64,000 nt of DNA from Oscillospiraceae bacterium (GCA_015067305.1 SVMT01000003.1:55972-119971); one strand, 5' to 3'; positions 35,373 to 43,852 are shown, numbered from the stretch's first letter. The notes: generated by a model not told the origin, from the sequence alone. Translations and numbers: made by a program.

Positions 35373-36551
35373 ATGACAATCAGAGAAGAATCCTTACAGA
35401 AACATTATGAATGGAATGGTAAGATCGAGGTCGTATCACGTGTTCCCGTTGAGAACCGTCAGGATCTCTCTCTTGCATACACCCCCGGTGTTGCTGAACC
35501 TTGCCTTGAAATTCAGAAAGACATTAACAAATCATATGAACTTACAAGACGTAAGAATCTTGTAGCTGTTATCACAGACGGTACAGCAGTTCTTGGTCTC
35601 GGAGATATCGGTCCTGAGGCAGGTATGCCAGTTATGGAAGGTAAATGCGTACTCTTCAAGGAATTTGCAGACGTTGACGCATTCCCCCTCTGCATCCGTT
35701 CTAAAGACGTAGATACTATCGTAAACACTATTACACTTCTCGCAGGAAGCTTCGGTGGAATCAACCTTGAAGATATTTCTGCCCCCAGATGTTTTGAAAT
35801 CGAACGCAGACTCAAGGAAACATGTGACATTCCCGTATTCCATGATGACCAGCACGGTACAGCTATCGTAGTTGCGGCAGCTCTTCTTAACGCACTTAAA
35901 GTCGTTAAGAAAAATCTCGGTGATGTACGTATCACAATGAGTGGCGCAGGTGCAGCAGGTATCTCCATTGCTAAACACCTCATCAATATGGGCGCTGATC
36001 CCAAGAAAATGCTCATGTGCGATATCAACGGTATTCTTTGCGAAGGCGATGAAAGAATGAATCCTGCACAGGCTGCAATGGCTGCTATTACAAATGCTGC
36101 CCACAAACAGGGAACGCTTGCAGACGCACTTGTTGGCGCTGACATCTTTGTAGGTGTTTCTGCTCCCGGCATCGTAACAAAAGAAATGATCGCATCCATG
36201 GCTCCTGATTCAATCGTATTCCCCATGGCTAACCCCACACCTGAGATCATGCCCGATCTTGCAAAAGAAGCAGGCGCTCGTATCGTTGGTACAGGACGCT
36301 CCGACTTCCCCAACCAGATCAACAATCTCCTCGCATTCCCCGGTATTTTCCGCGGTGCACTTGATTGCAGAGCTTCCTGCATCAATGATGAAATGAAAGT
36401 TGCTTCATCTCATGCTCTTGCATCACTCATTCCCGAAGAAGAGCTCAATGAAGAAAATATCATAGTTTCAGCTCTTAATAAGAACGTTGCTCCTGTAGTT
36501 GCTAAAGCTGTTATAGATGCGGCTCACGAAACAGGCGTTGCAAGAATATAG
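35373..36551 (+). CDS. NAD(P)-dependent malic enzyme
   Basis: Converts malate to pyruvate and CO2. 392 aa, the short bacterial type without a phosphotransacetylase domain. LAYTPGVAEPCLEI opens the catalytic part. DGTAVLGLGDIGPEAGMPVMEGK and PVFHDDQHGTAIVVAAALLNALK carry substrate and metal residues. MSGAGAAGISIAKHL is the dinucleotide loop. Very biased codon use, as in the gene upstream. 18-base gap with AAAGGAG indicates co-expression. Confidence 0.96.
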   Translation: MTIREESLQKHYEWNGKIEVVSRVPVENRQDLSLAYTPGVAEPCLEIQKDINKSYELTRRKNLVAVITDGTAVLGLGDIGPEAGMPVMEGKCVLFKEFADVDAFPLCIRSKDVDTIVNTITLLAGSFGGINLEDISAPRCFEIERRLKETCDIPVFHDDQHGTAIVVAAALLNALKVVKKNLGDVRITMSGAGAAGISIAKHLINMGADPKKMLMCDINGILCEGDERMNPAQAAMAAITNAAHKQGTLADALVGADIFVGVSAPGIVTKEMIASMAPDSIVFPMANPTPEIMPDLAKEAGARIVGTGRSDFPNQINNLLAFPGIFRGALDCRASCINDEMKVASSHALASLIPEEELNEENIIVSALNKNVAPVVAKAVIDAAHETGVARI

Positions 36552-36576
36552 TTTATTTTAATTAAAATATAATTAT

Positions 36577-36614
36577 GGGAAAACCTTATTTTCACGAAAA
36601 AATAAGGTTTTCCC
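36577..36614 (+). terminator. Terminator after malic enzyme gene
   Basis: Long stem GGGAAAACCTTATTTT / AAAATAAGGTTTTCCC with a short loop, then TAATTATAT. Strong A/U-rich hairpin; also functional from the opposite side in principle. Confidence 0.75.
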
Positions 36615-36624
36615 TAATTATATA

Positions 36625-36756
36625 TGAGTTAGTAGCGAATTCTCCTTCCACCGCAAATTGCGGTCCCCCTCCCTCCCGGAGGGAGGTTGTATTGAGCTCC
36701 CTCCAAGAGGGAGCTGGCGGCGTACGCCGACTGAGGGAGAATTCGTAATCAACTCA
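36625..36756 (+). repeat. MITE-like palindromic element
   Basis: About 132 bases bounded by 21-base imperfect inverted repeats (TGAGTTAGTAGCGAATTCTCC at left; its partner GGAGAATTCGTAATCAACTCA at right, 4 mismatches). The inside is GC-rich, unlike its surroundings, with hairpins CCTCCCGGAGGG and AGCTCCCTC..GAGGGAGCT and GGCGTACGCC. No coding capacity; the 60-aa ORF over it (36658-36840) is a shadow. Elements of this style are common multicopy inserts in Oscillospirales genomes. Strand is arbitrary. Confidence 0.75.
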
Positions 36757-36796
36757 CTTGCAAATCAGAATCTCAACTATATTACCAAACATCAAA

Positions 36797-36822
36797 AAGG
36801 ACTGTTCCGAAGAACAGTCCTT
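36797..36822 (-). terminator. Terminator of the CBM9 protein gene
   Basis: Perfect stem AAGGACTGTTC/GAACAGTCCTT with a 4-base loop; on the minus strand followed by TTTTTGATGTTT. It stands 39 bases after the stop. Confidence 0.85.
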
Positions 36823-36860
36823 ATGATTAACTTACGTTAAATTTTAACCTTATTGGTTAA

Positions 36861-37850
36861 TTATTTTCTCTTGGAGATTGCAAGACCTGCAACTGCAGAG
36901 AGAGATGCAAGAGCGTAGAAGATAACGCTTACGTCAGCTGTACCGGGGTTAACGGGAGCTACAGGAGCGGGATCTACGGGTGCGGGATCTGCAGGAGCGG
37001 GAGCGGGATCAACAGGAGCGGGATCTACGGGTGCGGGATCTACAGGAGCGATTTCGCCTGTTGCGCTGAAGTAGCCAGCTTCACCAGAAGCGAGAAGTGT
37101 AGCTGTAGCGATGGGATGTGTCCATCTGTACATCTGAGAACCGAAGGGAGAAATTGTAACGTTACCTACACGGCCGCCTTCACCGTTTTCACCAGCAGCA
37201 GAAGCGTTTGTGAAACCAACTTCGAAACCAACTTTCATGCCGTCTTTAACTTCTACGAGTGTAGCAGGAACGGGAAGCTGAGCTTCATAGTAGATTTTAC
37301 CAGCATCGGAATCGATGATAGCTTTTGTCTGTGTGAGGTTGTAGAGGGGCATACCTTCCTGAACGAGGTGGTAACCTGTGAAGAAGTTAGAGTCGCCGTC
37401 AGCAGCAATGTTGATATAAACTACATTGTCACCGTTGTCATCATAGGAGTATCCGTATTCGATTGTTCTGTTGTAGTCGAAGTCGAACATGATACCGAGG
37501 TGGTCACCGGACCAGATGTCGCCAGCGTCGCCTTCATGGTCTGTCCAGATTTCAGCGTCGTTACATTCAGCATAGATGTAGATGTAAGCGCCGTCCCAGA
37601 TAACCCACATGTTAGCGTTTGTGTCGCAGGGAGATTCGTCCCAAGAGCTAAGGTTCTGTTCATTTACGAAGATAGCGGATGTTGCGTCGTAAGCAGCATC
37701 TTTCTTACCATCGATAACTACGGAACCAGCAGCTACTTTAACGATACCAACCTGTACGGGAGATTCGTCAAGTTCTGTAAGAGCAAATGCAGGAGCTGCA
37801 AGTGCAAGAGCCATAACGATTGCGATTGCGATTGCGAAAATCTTTTTCAT
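36861..37850 (-). CDS. Secreted CBM9-like surface protein with Pro repeats
   Basis: 329 aa. Signal peptide (IFAIAIAIVMALALAAPAFA) and a family 9 carbohydrate-binding-like domain at about 35-245 (VVIDGKKDAAYDA, WVIWDGAYIYIYAECND, DIWSGDHLGIMFDFDY). A Pro/Ala/Asp/Val linker of PVDPAP units spans about 265-300. The C-terminus VNPGTADVSVIFYALASLSAVAGLAISKRK has a sorting-signal layout: NPGTAD, hydrophobic stretch, basic tail. It may therefore be a sortase substrate or simply membrane-anchored. Codon use is highly biased, so it is probably abundant. Ligand unknown. An AraC-type regulator gene lies just upstream on the same strand. Confidence 0.85.
   Translation of the reverse strand: MKKIFAIAIAIVMALALAAPAFALTELDESPVQVGIVKVAAGSVVIDGKKDAAYDATSAIFVNEQNLSSWDESPCDTNANMWVIWDGAYIYIYAECNDAEIWTDHEGDAGDIWSGDHLGIMFDFDYNRTIEYGYSYDDNGDNVVYINIAADGDSNFFTGYHLVQEGMPLYNLTQTKAIIDSDAGKIYYEAQLPVPATLVEVKDGMKVGFEVGFTNASAAGENGEGGRVGNVTISPFGSQMYRWTHPIATATLLASGEAGYFSATGEIAPVDPAPVDPAPVDPAPAPADPAPVDPAPVAPVNPGTADVSVIFYALASLSAVAGLAISKRK
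36956..37050 (-). repeat. Tandem coding repeats (PVDPAP linker)
   Basis: Near-identical 18-24 base units built from GGAGCGGGATC / TACGGGTGCGGGATC encode PVDPAP repeats. Such a region can change length by slippage or recombination. Confidence 0.85.
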
Positions 37851-37905
37851 TTTCTTAACCTCTTTCTTTTTTTATAAAATTTTTAAACCTTTTAGGTTCG
37901 TTAGT

Positions 37906-37934
37906 ATTTTATCATAAAATCGCTCATACTTCAA
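37906..37934 (-). promoter_or_regulatory. Promoter of the CBM9 protein gene
   Basis: Minus strand TTGAAG, 17-bp spacer, TAAAAT; start near 37899. The leader of about 48 bases holds AACC-TTTT-GGTT and an AGAGG ribosome site. Confidence 0.65.
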
Positions 37935-37988
37935 TAGATTATATTATCACAAAGTAGTACTAATTTATCATTCTTGACTTTATGCTGC

Positions 37989-38900
37989 TTATTTCGCATT
38001 TATTCCACTTTTTTGTACTTTTTTTCTATAAGTCCTTGCATTTTCTCCTGTCATTTTTTTGAAGAGTCTGGAGAAATAGTTGGTATCGTCGAAACCTAAA
38101 CCTTGAGCAATTTCAGTAATCGAATAATCAGATTCAGCAAGTAAAGACTTAGCTTTCTTTATCTTAAGATCGTTCACATATTCGGTAAAACTCATTCCAA
38201 ACTCATTTTTTACAAGCCTGCAAAGATGTGCCTGACTGATACTCAACGCATCGGTTATATCCGAAAGTTTTATATGTTTGTCAAGATTTTTTTGTACATA
38301 ATATGCAAATTCGACCATCAAACTGCTCTTTGAGGCACTTATCAGACCGTTATCAACACAGATCGGCATAAAACGCTCCAACAAATTACAGAGAGAAACG
38401 ATGGAATCATCTGACATTATTCGCATTGAGTTAAATTCGGCAAACAGCTCTTCCCTATTATTATCTTCAAAAAAATCAGGATCAATATGGATTATTTTAT
38501 CACACAACTTGGTGAAATCGGGAAATCCAATGCTATTTTTCAACTGTCCGATAAAGCAGATAGCAACAACATTTCCATTTATCAAGATTGGGATCAATGC
38601 TTCTTTAAATCCGAAGTGACAAGTATAAATATATGTTTTTTTAGTATTTTCAACTATACGGATCGCGTCATTATCACAATTAAAACAAAGCTCGTCCACC
38701 TTTTTGCATTTTCTTACACTGCGACAAAAACATGGTGGCATTGTGGGAGGATATGAAACGCAGTTAAAAAAATGAAAGCTTGCATCGTTCAACGAATATC
38801 TTATCGGAGGTTCAAAAACAGAAACTCTGACACCTGTCACCATGTAAATATCATGAAATATTTTCGTTAAGGCTTTCTCATTAAATGTTATGTTAGACAT
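37989..38900 (-). CDS. AraC-family regulator with PocR sensory domain
   Basis: 303 aa from the ATG at 38900 (AAAGGG upstream). The N-terminal PocR ligand-binding domain (about 5-165) has the Cys pattern of the family: FFNCVSYPPTMPPCFCRSVRKCKKVDELCFNCDNDA and TYIYTCHFGFKEALIPI. The C-terminal AraC domain has two helix-turn-helices, LSDITDALSISQAHLCRLVKNEFGMSF and YSITEIAQGLGFDDTNYFSRLFKKMTG. PocR domains sense small molecules such as propanediol-type compounds. Target unknown; the CBM9 gene right downstream is a candidate. Confidence 0.92.
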   Translation of the reverse strand: MSNITFNEKALTKIFHDIYMVTGVRVSVFEPPIRYSLNDASFHFFNCVSYPPTMPPCFCRSVRKCKKVDELCFNCDNDAIRIVENTKKTYIYTCHFGFKEALIPILINGNVVAICFIGQLKNSIGFPDFTKLCDKIIHIDPDFFEDNNREELFAEFNSMRIMSDDSIVSLCNLLERFMPICVDNGLISASKSSLMVEFAYYVQKNLDKHIKLSDITDALSISQAHLCRLVKNEFGMSFTEYVNDLKIKKAKSLLAESDYSITEIAQGLGFDDTNYFSRLFKKMTGENARTYRKKVQKSGINAK

Positions 38901-38963
38901 TAAAACTACCCTTTCTATTAGTGTATAATACATTTAATCAATATATAATGATTGCCTGTAATT

Positions 38964-38992
38964 ATTATATCACATTTTCACATAAATGTCAA
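38964..38992 (-). promoter_or_regulatory. SigA promoter of the PocR-AraC gene
   Basis: Minus strand TTGACA, 17-bp spacer, TATAAT. Confidence 0.85.
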
Positions 38993-39034
38993 CAATATAT
39001 TTTACTCATTTTTTTCTTTTACACACATTCGGTA

Positions 39035-39063
39035 TTGATTTTTTACGAAATTTATGATATAAT
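39035..39063 (+). promoter_or_regulatory. Promoter of the DUF2461-NfeD-SPFH genes
   Basis: TTGATT, 17-bp spacer, TATAAT; start near 39070, only about 16 bases before the ATG. Confidence 0.7.
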
Positions 39064-39085
39064 TAATACGAAAGGAATGATACCG

Positions 39086-39802
39086 ATGGAATTCAGTGGG
39101 TTTTCAGACAAAACACTTAAATATTTAAATGATATCGTCGTAATGAACGATAGAAAATGGTATGAAGAACATAAACCTGATTACAATAAATATATAAAAG
39201 AACCTTTCTATGAATTGATCGAACTTCTTACACCTACAATAAGAAAAATTGACCCACAACTTATTACTGACCCTAAGAAGTGTCTTTCAAGGATATACAG
39301 GGACGCAAGAAGAGTTAAAGGCGGCTGTATGTACAGAGATCATGTTTGGCTCGTTTTCAAAAGGCAACAAAATGATACCCTTTTTGAAAATCCGTCTTTC
39401 TATTTCGAGATAACACCTTATGGCTGCAGTTGCGGAATGGGTTTCTACTGTGCGCATGCAAGGATAATGGAAAAATGGCGTAATTACATCGCAGAAAATC
39501 CAAGAGCTTTTGAGGAAGCAATAGACCCCATAGAAGAAAGTGAAATTCTTGACGCTCACGGACAATCATACGCACGCCCCAAACCTGACTGTCCCCCAGG
39601 ACTCGAAAAATGGTATAACTTCAAGACATTTTTCATAAATACTGATATGGATATCTCTTTCATAAAAAGTCCCGATCTGGCGGATTTTCTGGCTGAACAG
39701 TTCAATACCTGCGCTCCCCTTTATAAAATTCTCAGCGATGAGATATTGAACAAAGACAGTGAATTCAACGACACGGGTTACATCTATAATTTTAATATAT
39801 AA
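39086..39802 (+). CDS. DUF2461 domain-containing protein
   Basis: 238 aa from the ATG at 39086 (AAAGGA nine bases upstream). The track's 55-residue extension crosses the promoter and is rejected. FSGFSDKTLKYLNDIVVMNDRKWYEEHKPDY at the N-terminus and LSRIYRDARRVKGGCMYRDHVWLVF with FYFEITPYGCSCGMGFY are the family blocks. Function unknown; soluble. Confidence 0.9.
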   Translation: MEFSGFSDKTLKYLNDIVVMNDRKWYEEHKPDYNKYIKEPFYELIELLTPTIRKIDPQLITDPKKCLSRIYRDARRVKGGCMYRDHVWLVFKRQQNDTLFENPSFYFEITPYGCSCGMGFYCAHARIMEKWRNYIAENPRAFEEAIDPIEESEILDAHGQSYARPKPDCPPGLEKWYNFKTFFINTDMDISFIKSPDLADFLAEQFNTCAPLYKILSDEILNKDSEFNDTGYIYNFNI

Positions 39803-39814
39803 GGAGATGATACT

Positions 39815-40249
39815 ATGCCTGAAATCGGAACGATTTTTTGGTTAATACTTTTAATAGTATTTGTAGTAGCAGAATCAATTACAACAACACTTGTTTCCAT
39901 CTGGTTTGCTGCAGGATCACTGGTCGCATTGGTAATTGCGGGATTCAAAGGAGAAATATGGATACAAGTAGCAGCGTTTGTGGCTGTTTCAATCATTTTA
40001 CTTCTGGCAACAAGACCTTTGGCGAAGAAATACCTTGAGCCGAAAATAACAAAAACGAACTACGACAGAATCATCGGGGAAACATGCCTGGTTGAAGAAG
40101 AGATAAATAATCTCAATGAAACAGGATCTGTCAAGATCAAAGGTACAACATGGACAGCAAGAAGCTGTGACGACACGGTCATTCCCGAAGGTTCGACGGT
40201 TGAAATCAAAAGAATCGAAGGCGTTAAAGTCTTTGTTTCAATAAAATAA
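39815..40249 (+). CDS. NfeD family membrane protein
   Basis: 144 aa. Two or three membrane segments in residues 1-70 and a C-terminal OB-fold domain (RIIGETCLVEEEINNLNETGSVKIKGTTWTARS...IPEGSTVEIKRIEGVKVFV). NfeD proteins pair with SPFH proteins at membrane microdomains; the SPFH gene is directly downstream. Confidence 0.92.
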   Translation: MPEIGTIFWLILLIVFVVAESITTTLVSIWFAAGSLVALVIAGFKGEIWIQVAAFVAVSIILLLATRPLAKKYLEPKITKTNYDRIIGETCLVEEEINNLNETGSVKIKGTTWTARSCDDTVIPEGSTVEIKRIEGVKVFVSIK

Positions 40250-40268
40250 ATAAACGGAGGTAACTCAA

Positions 40269-41219
40269 ATGTTATTACTTACACAACTCTCAACACCCAT
40301 CATTGTTGCTCTTGCCGTAATCATCCTTTTGTTCCTCATCATCGTAAGCAACATCAAAATCGTTTCTCAGGCTCAGGCACTTGTTGTGGAACGACTCGGC
40401 GCATATGTCAAAACATGGCATACAGGTCTTCATATCAAGATTCCGTTCATTGAGAAAGTGGCTAAATCCGTTACCTTGAAAGAACAGGTAGTGGACTTCG
40501 CACCACAGCCCGTTATCACAAAAGATAACGTAACTATGCAGATTGATACGGTCGTATATTTCCAGATAACAGACCCGAAGCTTTATGCATACGGTGTAGA
40601 CAATCCAATGTCCGCCATTGAAAATCTCACAGCCACTACACTCCGTAACATCATCGGCGATCTTGAACTTGATGCTACTCTGACTTCAAGAGATCTCATT
40701 AATACAAAAATGCGTTCTATCCTTGACGTAGCAACAGACCCCTGGGGCATTAAGATCAATCGTGTGGAATTGAAAAATATTATTCCGCCAAAAGAGATCC
40801 GTGATGCAATGGAAAAACAGATGAAAGCAGAACGTGAACGTAGAGAAGCGATCCTCAGAGCTGAAGGTGACAAGAAGAGTGCTATCCTTGTTGCAGAAGG
40901 TCAGAAACAGGCAGAGATCCTCAAGGCTGAAGCTGCAAAAGAAGCTCTCATTCTTGAAGCGGAAGCTCAGAAAGAAGCTCAGATCAAGAGAGCAGAAGGT
41001 GAAGCCGAAGCTATCCTCAAAGTTCAGAATGCACAGGCAGAAGGTCTCAGAATGCTTAATGAAGCAGCACCCACAGACAAGGTAATTGCTATAAAATCCC
41101 TTGAATCCTTTGAAAAAGCCGCTGACGGCAAAGCTACAAAGATCATTATCCCCTCTCAGATACAGTCCCTTGCAGGTCTTGCAACAAGCTTATCGGAATT
41201 GACAAAGGAAGATAAATAA
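40269..41219 (+). CDS. SPFH/Band 7 (stomatin/QmcA-like) protein
   Basis: 316 aa. N-terminal TM (IIVALAVIILLFLIIVS), SPFH domain at about 30-190 (VSQAQALVVERLGAYVKTWHTGLHIKIPFIEKV, TLRNIIGDLELDATLTSRD), then a long Ala/Glu coiled coil of repeats such as KAEAAKEALILEAEAQKEA. Membrane scaffold protein that works with NfeD. Biased codons in the coiled-coil part. Confidence 0.93.
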   Translation: MLLLTQLSTPIIVALAVIILLFLIIVSNIKIVSQAQALVVERLGAYVKTWHTGLHIKIPFIEKVAKSVTLKEQVVDFAPQPVITKDNVTMQIDTVVYFQITDPKLYAYGVDNPMSAIENLTATTLRNIIGDLELDATLTSRDLINTKMRSILDVATDPWGIKINRVELKNIIPPKEIRDAMEKQMKAERERREAILRAEGDKKSAILVAEGQKQAEILKAEAAKEALILEAEAQKEAQIKRAEGEAEAILKVQNAQAEGLRMLNEAAPTDKVIAIKSLESFEKAADGKATKIIIPSQIQSLAGLATSLSELTKEDK

Positions 41220-41225
41220 TATATT

Positions 41226-41247
41226 CGGTACGGCAATTGCCGTACCG
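41226..41247 (+). terminator. Terminator after the SPFH gene
   Basis: Perfect palindrome CGGTACGGCAATTGCCGTACCG followed by ATCTTTTATAT. Confidence 0.75.
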
Positions 41248-41263
41248 ATCTTTTATATAATGT

Positions 41264-41289
41264 GACCTATGCATATTTTTTGTCGTCTA
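41264..41289 (+). promoter_or_regulatory. ECF-type promoter of the sigma gene
   Basis: GACC, 16 bases, CGTCTA, fitting the general ECF pattern (GAACC-N16-CGTC). It precedes the ECF sigma gene by about 45 bases, which suggests autoregulation. No SigA promoter is evident here. Confidence 0.6.
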
Positions 41290-41330
41290 TATAAGTGAAA
41301 GGCCTTATCAAACAAGAAAGGAGTAACAAA

Positions 41331-41891
41331 ATGGAAGACCATAATATCATTGAATTATTTTTTCAAAGATCTGAAAATGCTATTACAGAAACAGCTAAAA
41401 AATACGATAAATATTGCCGTAAAATAGCTTATAATATTCTTCAAAACAAAAGAGATACCGAAGAATGTTTGAATGACACCTACTTGAAAACATGGAACGC
41501 TATACCGCCACAAAAGCCCCTCAATTTAAGGGTATTCTTAGGTAAGATCACACGAAATCTTGCATTAGATAAATATAAAAACACCAATAGGTTAAAACGT
41601 GGAAACGGACAAGTAAATCAAGTTTTAGATGAAATCACTGAAATCTTACCATCAGAAATCAGGACTGAAAAAGTAATAGATGATATCGTAATTACTGAAA
41701 CCATAAACAGATTTTTAGCTTCTATTTCATTAGAGAACAGAACTATTTTCATGAGAAGGTATTGGTATATGGATACAATACAGGAAATCGCAAATGAATA
41801 TGGTTACAGTATTAGTAAAGTTAAAATGTCACTTATGAGATCAAGAAATGAACTTAAATTACTTTTAGAGAAAGAAGGAATTATTGTATGA
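41331..41891 (+). CDS. ECF-type RNA polymerase sigma factor
   Basis: 186 aa from the ATG at 41331 after AAAGGAG. Sigma region 2 (ITETAKKYDKYCRKIAYNILQNKRDTEECLNDTYLKTWNAIPP) and region 4 (LENRTIFMRRYWYMDTIQEIANEYGYSISKVKMSLMRSRNELK) are clear. Its stop overlaps the start of the membrane protein gene downstream (ATGA), the usual arrangement with an anti-sigma factor. Confidence 0.93.
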   Translation: MEDHNIIELFFQRSENAITETAKKYDKYCRKIAYNILQNKRDTEECLNDTYLKTWNAIPPQKPLNLRVFLGKITRNLALDKYKNTNRLKRGNGQVNQVLDEITEILPSEIRTEKVIDDIVITETINRFLASISLENRTIFMRRYWYMDTIQEIANEYGYSISKVKMSLMRSRNELKLLLEKEGIIV

Positions 41892-43222
41892 AATCTGAAA
41901 GATTACTTAATTGCATAGGTCAGATAGACGATAAATACATCGAAGAAGCCAAAGATATCGGAAACACAAAGAGTCGTTTTATAAAGACATCCATTTCGGT
42001 TGCGGCGTGTATTTGTCTTGTTATAGGTGCAATCACAGTTCCAAAGCTGTTAAATACTGTTGAGCCACCGATTGATATAATAGAAAAATATCCCCCGATT
42101 GATGACCCAATAGATATAATAGAAGAAGACCCCAAAACCGACAATGTCTCAGAAAAAGACCCTACACAATCAACCGATTCGGTTAATGTTCCCGATGACA
42201 GCACAGACCCGGATGTTCCCAAAACGGAAATTCAATACATTGACGGCCTGCAAGTGTTGAACATAAGCAAAAGTTATTCAGATATGGGATATGAAGGATA
42301 CGACGTCTATGATATATCCGAGTTGGGCTCAAACAATCCGTGGAATGAAGCAATTAACCTTGAATATCTTCCCGTATTCAAAAACAACCATGAATTGAAT
42401 AATCGGCACAGCATAGTAAATCCCAATACAGAAAAAATGACTGAACTGATGATTGATATCTGCACCCGTCTCGGACTTGATAGCAACACCTTGGAAATAA
42501 AGGACTATACAGACGGCAAAGACCCTCGCCACGGTATTGAATTGGAAGTGAAAACTGACGGTATTACGGTTAATGTATTCGCTGATTACAGTATCAAAAT
42601 CACGTTCGACCCCGCAATAGATATACCCGAAGACTACAACTTCAATTACCATTCATCATTGAATGAGATGCAAAAGGCCGCAACTTACATTGAAGAAGAA
42701 TATCAAGCCCTTATAGACATGGAATCAATACAGGAAAGTGTATCAAGCATAGGTTATAATATTTATCTGCAACTTTCTGTCGATTTGTACTTCTATGAAA
42801 GCGCAGGAACCGATTTGGACAGAATTCTCAACTATAATTTCAATAAAATCAAATTCAGCCCAAATGATAACGGTCAGCTTTGGATAATTTGGATATACAA
42901 TACGGACATATCTGAAAAGGTTGCGGATTACCCGATCATAACTGTCGAAGAAGCAATAAATCTGTTGGAAGCCGAACATTATTACACATCAGCACCAAGA
43001 GAGAATTTTCCGGGAGAAGAATATATAGGAAAGGTAGAACTTGTATATAATACAGACTACTATAACGAATTTTATATGCCATACTATAAATTGTACGTAG
43101 AACTCCCGCCCCCGGATGGCGCAGTCAACCCAAACGGGTTAAAGAATTATGGAACATATTATGTGCCTGCAATCAATCCCAAATGGATAGCGCAAGAATA
43201 TGTATCATACAGTGATTATTAA
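41888..43222 (+). CDS. Putative anti-sigma factor, single-pass membrane protein
   Basis: 444 aa. Cytoplasmic N-terminus (1-36) with IGQIDDKYIEEAKD, TM at about 37-58 (TSISVAACICLVIGAITV), and a large extracellular domain. After the TM comes an acidic Pro linker with a duplicated PIDIIE unit. The extracellular part is not a family I know. Overlap with the sigma gene supports an anti-sigma role, with the outer domain sensing a signal. Function is inferred from context. Confidence 0.75.
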   Translation: MKSERLLNCIGQIDDKYIEEAKDIGNTKSRFIKTSISVAACICLVIGAITVPKLLNTVEPPIDIIEKYPPIDDPIDIIEEDPKTDNVSEKDPTQSTDSVNVPDDSTDPDVPKTEIQYIDGLQVLNISKSYSDMGYEGYDVYDISELGSNNPWNEAINLEYLPVFKNNHELNNRHSIVNPNTEKMTELMIDICTRLGLDSNTLEIKDYTDGKDPRHGIELEVKTDGITVNVFADYSIKITFDPAIDIPEDYNFNYHSSLNEMQKAATYIEEEYQALIDMESIQESVSSIGYNIYLQLSVDLYFYESAGTDLDRILNYNFNKIKFSPNDNGQLWIIWIYNTDISEKVADYPIITVEEAINLLEAEHYYTSAPRENFPGEEYIGKVELVYNTDYYNEFYMPYYKLYVELPPPDGAVNPNGLKNYGTYYVPAINPKWIAQEYVSYSDY

Positions 43223-43223
43223 A

Positions 43224-43252
43224 AAGCGGTCAGGAGAAAATCCTGACCGCTT
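43224..43252. terminator. Bidirectional terminator between anti-sigma gene and ribU
   Basis: Stem AAGCGGTCAGGA / TCCTGACCGCTT with a 5-base loop. Followed by CATTTTT on the plus strand and TTTAATAAT on the minus strand, so it can serve both converging genes. Confidence 0.85.
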
Positions 43253-43266
43253 CATTTTTATACTTT

Positions 43267-43824
43267 TTAAATCATTATGTATTTCTTCGCTACTTTTTCC
43301 AGATGTTTGAAGAGAAGTCCTGTAACAACAGCATTTATACCGGCTTTCATAAAATTGAACGGCAATATTATGGGTAAGATCATTTCGAGAACAGCCGCAA
43401 CAGGTGTACCGTTAAACAAAGGAATAAATATAAGATTTAAAGGTATCATTATCAATGCCTGCGTCAAGCAACCCAAAGCAAGAGCCATTACAGAACCGAA
43501 AAACGATTTATTATATTTATACACAACGCCAGAAACAAGCACAAAGGCACTTGTAGCAAATATGTGCATAAGAATACCGTGTATACCGCTTCCAGCACTG
43601 ACTGTAAGCCCCTGAAGAAGCGAAACAATGACTGTAAGAGCTATCCCCCACCAAGGCCCGAAAACGAACGAGACGATGAATATGGGAATGTCAGCAGGGT
43701 CATATTCCAAAAAAGGCGCCGGCGGAAACGGAATATGTATGAAAAAAGCAAGTGCAATACTCAATGCTGCCATAACACCCAATGTCGTAATTTTCTTTAC
43801 GGTAATCTGTTGATTCTTTTGCAT
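43267..43824 (-). CDS. ribU: Riboflavin ECF transporter S component RibU
   Basis: 185 aa, about six membrane segments. IPFPPAPFLEYDPADIPIFIVSFVFGPWWGIALTVIVSLLQGLTV is the riboflavin-binding S-component signature. Energised by the shared EcfAAT module, which is not in the window. An FMN riboswitch with a terminator lies directly upstream, confirming flavin specificity. Ribosome site AGAGGG seven bases ahead of the ATG. Confidence 0.95.
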   Translation of the reverse strand: MQKNQQITVKKITTLGVMAALSIALAFFIHIPFPPAPFLEYDPADIPIFIVSFVFGPWWGIALTVIVSLLQGLTVSAGSGIHGILMHIFATSAFVLVSGVVYKYNKSFFGSVMALALGCLTQALIMIPLNLIFIPLFNGTPVAAVLEMILPIILPFNFMKAGINAVVTGLLFKHLEKVAKKYIMI

Positions 43825-43852
43825 TATAAAACCCTCTTTAAATAAAAAAATT

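Noticed and set aside
35513-36385. Minus-strand 290-aa ORF
   Set aside because: Antisense shadow of the malic enzyme gene; composition (Ala, Ser, Pro, Arg) is that of reversed codons.
36658-36840. 60-aa ORF in the MITE-like element
   Set aside because: No ribosome site; its sequence is the palindromic repeat.
36956-37050. Short spaced repeats as a CRISPR array
   Set aside because: The units are coding, without unique spacers, and encode a PVDPAP linker.
37116-37877. Plus-strand 253-aa ORF rich in Val, Phe, Cys
   Set aside because: Antisense to the CBM9 protein gene, which has a signal peptide, promoter and terminator.
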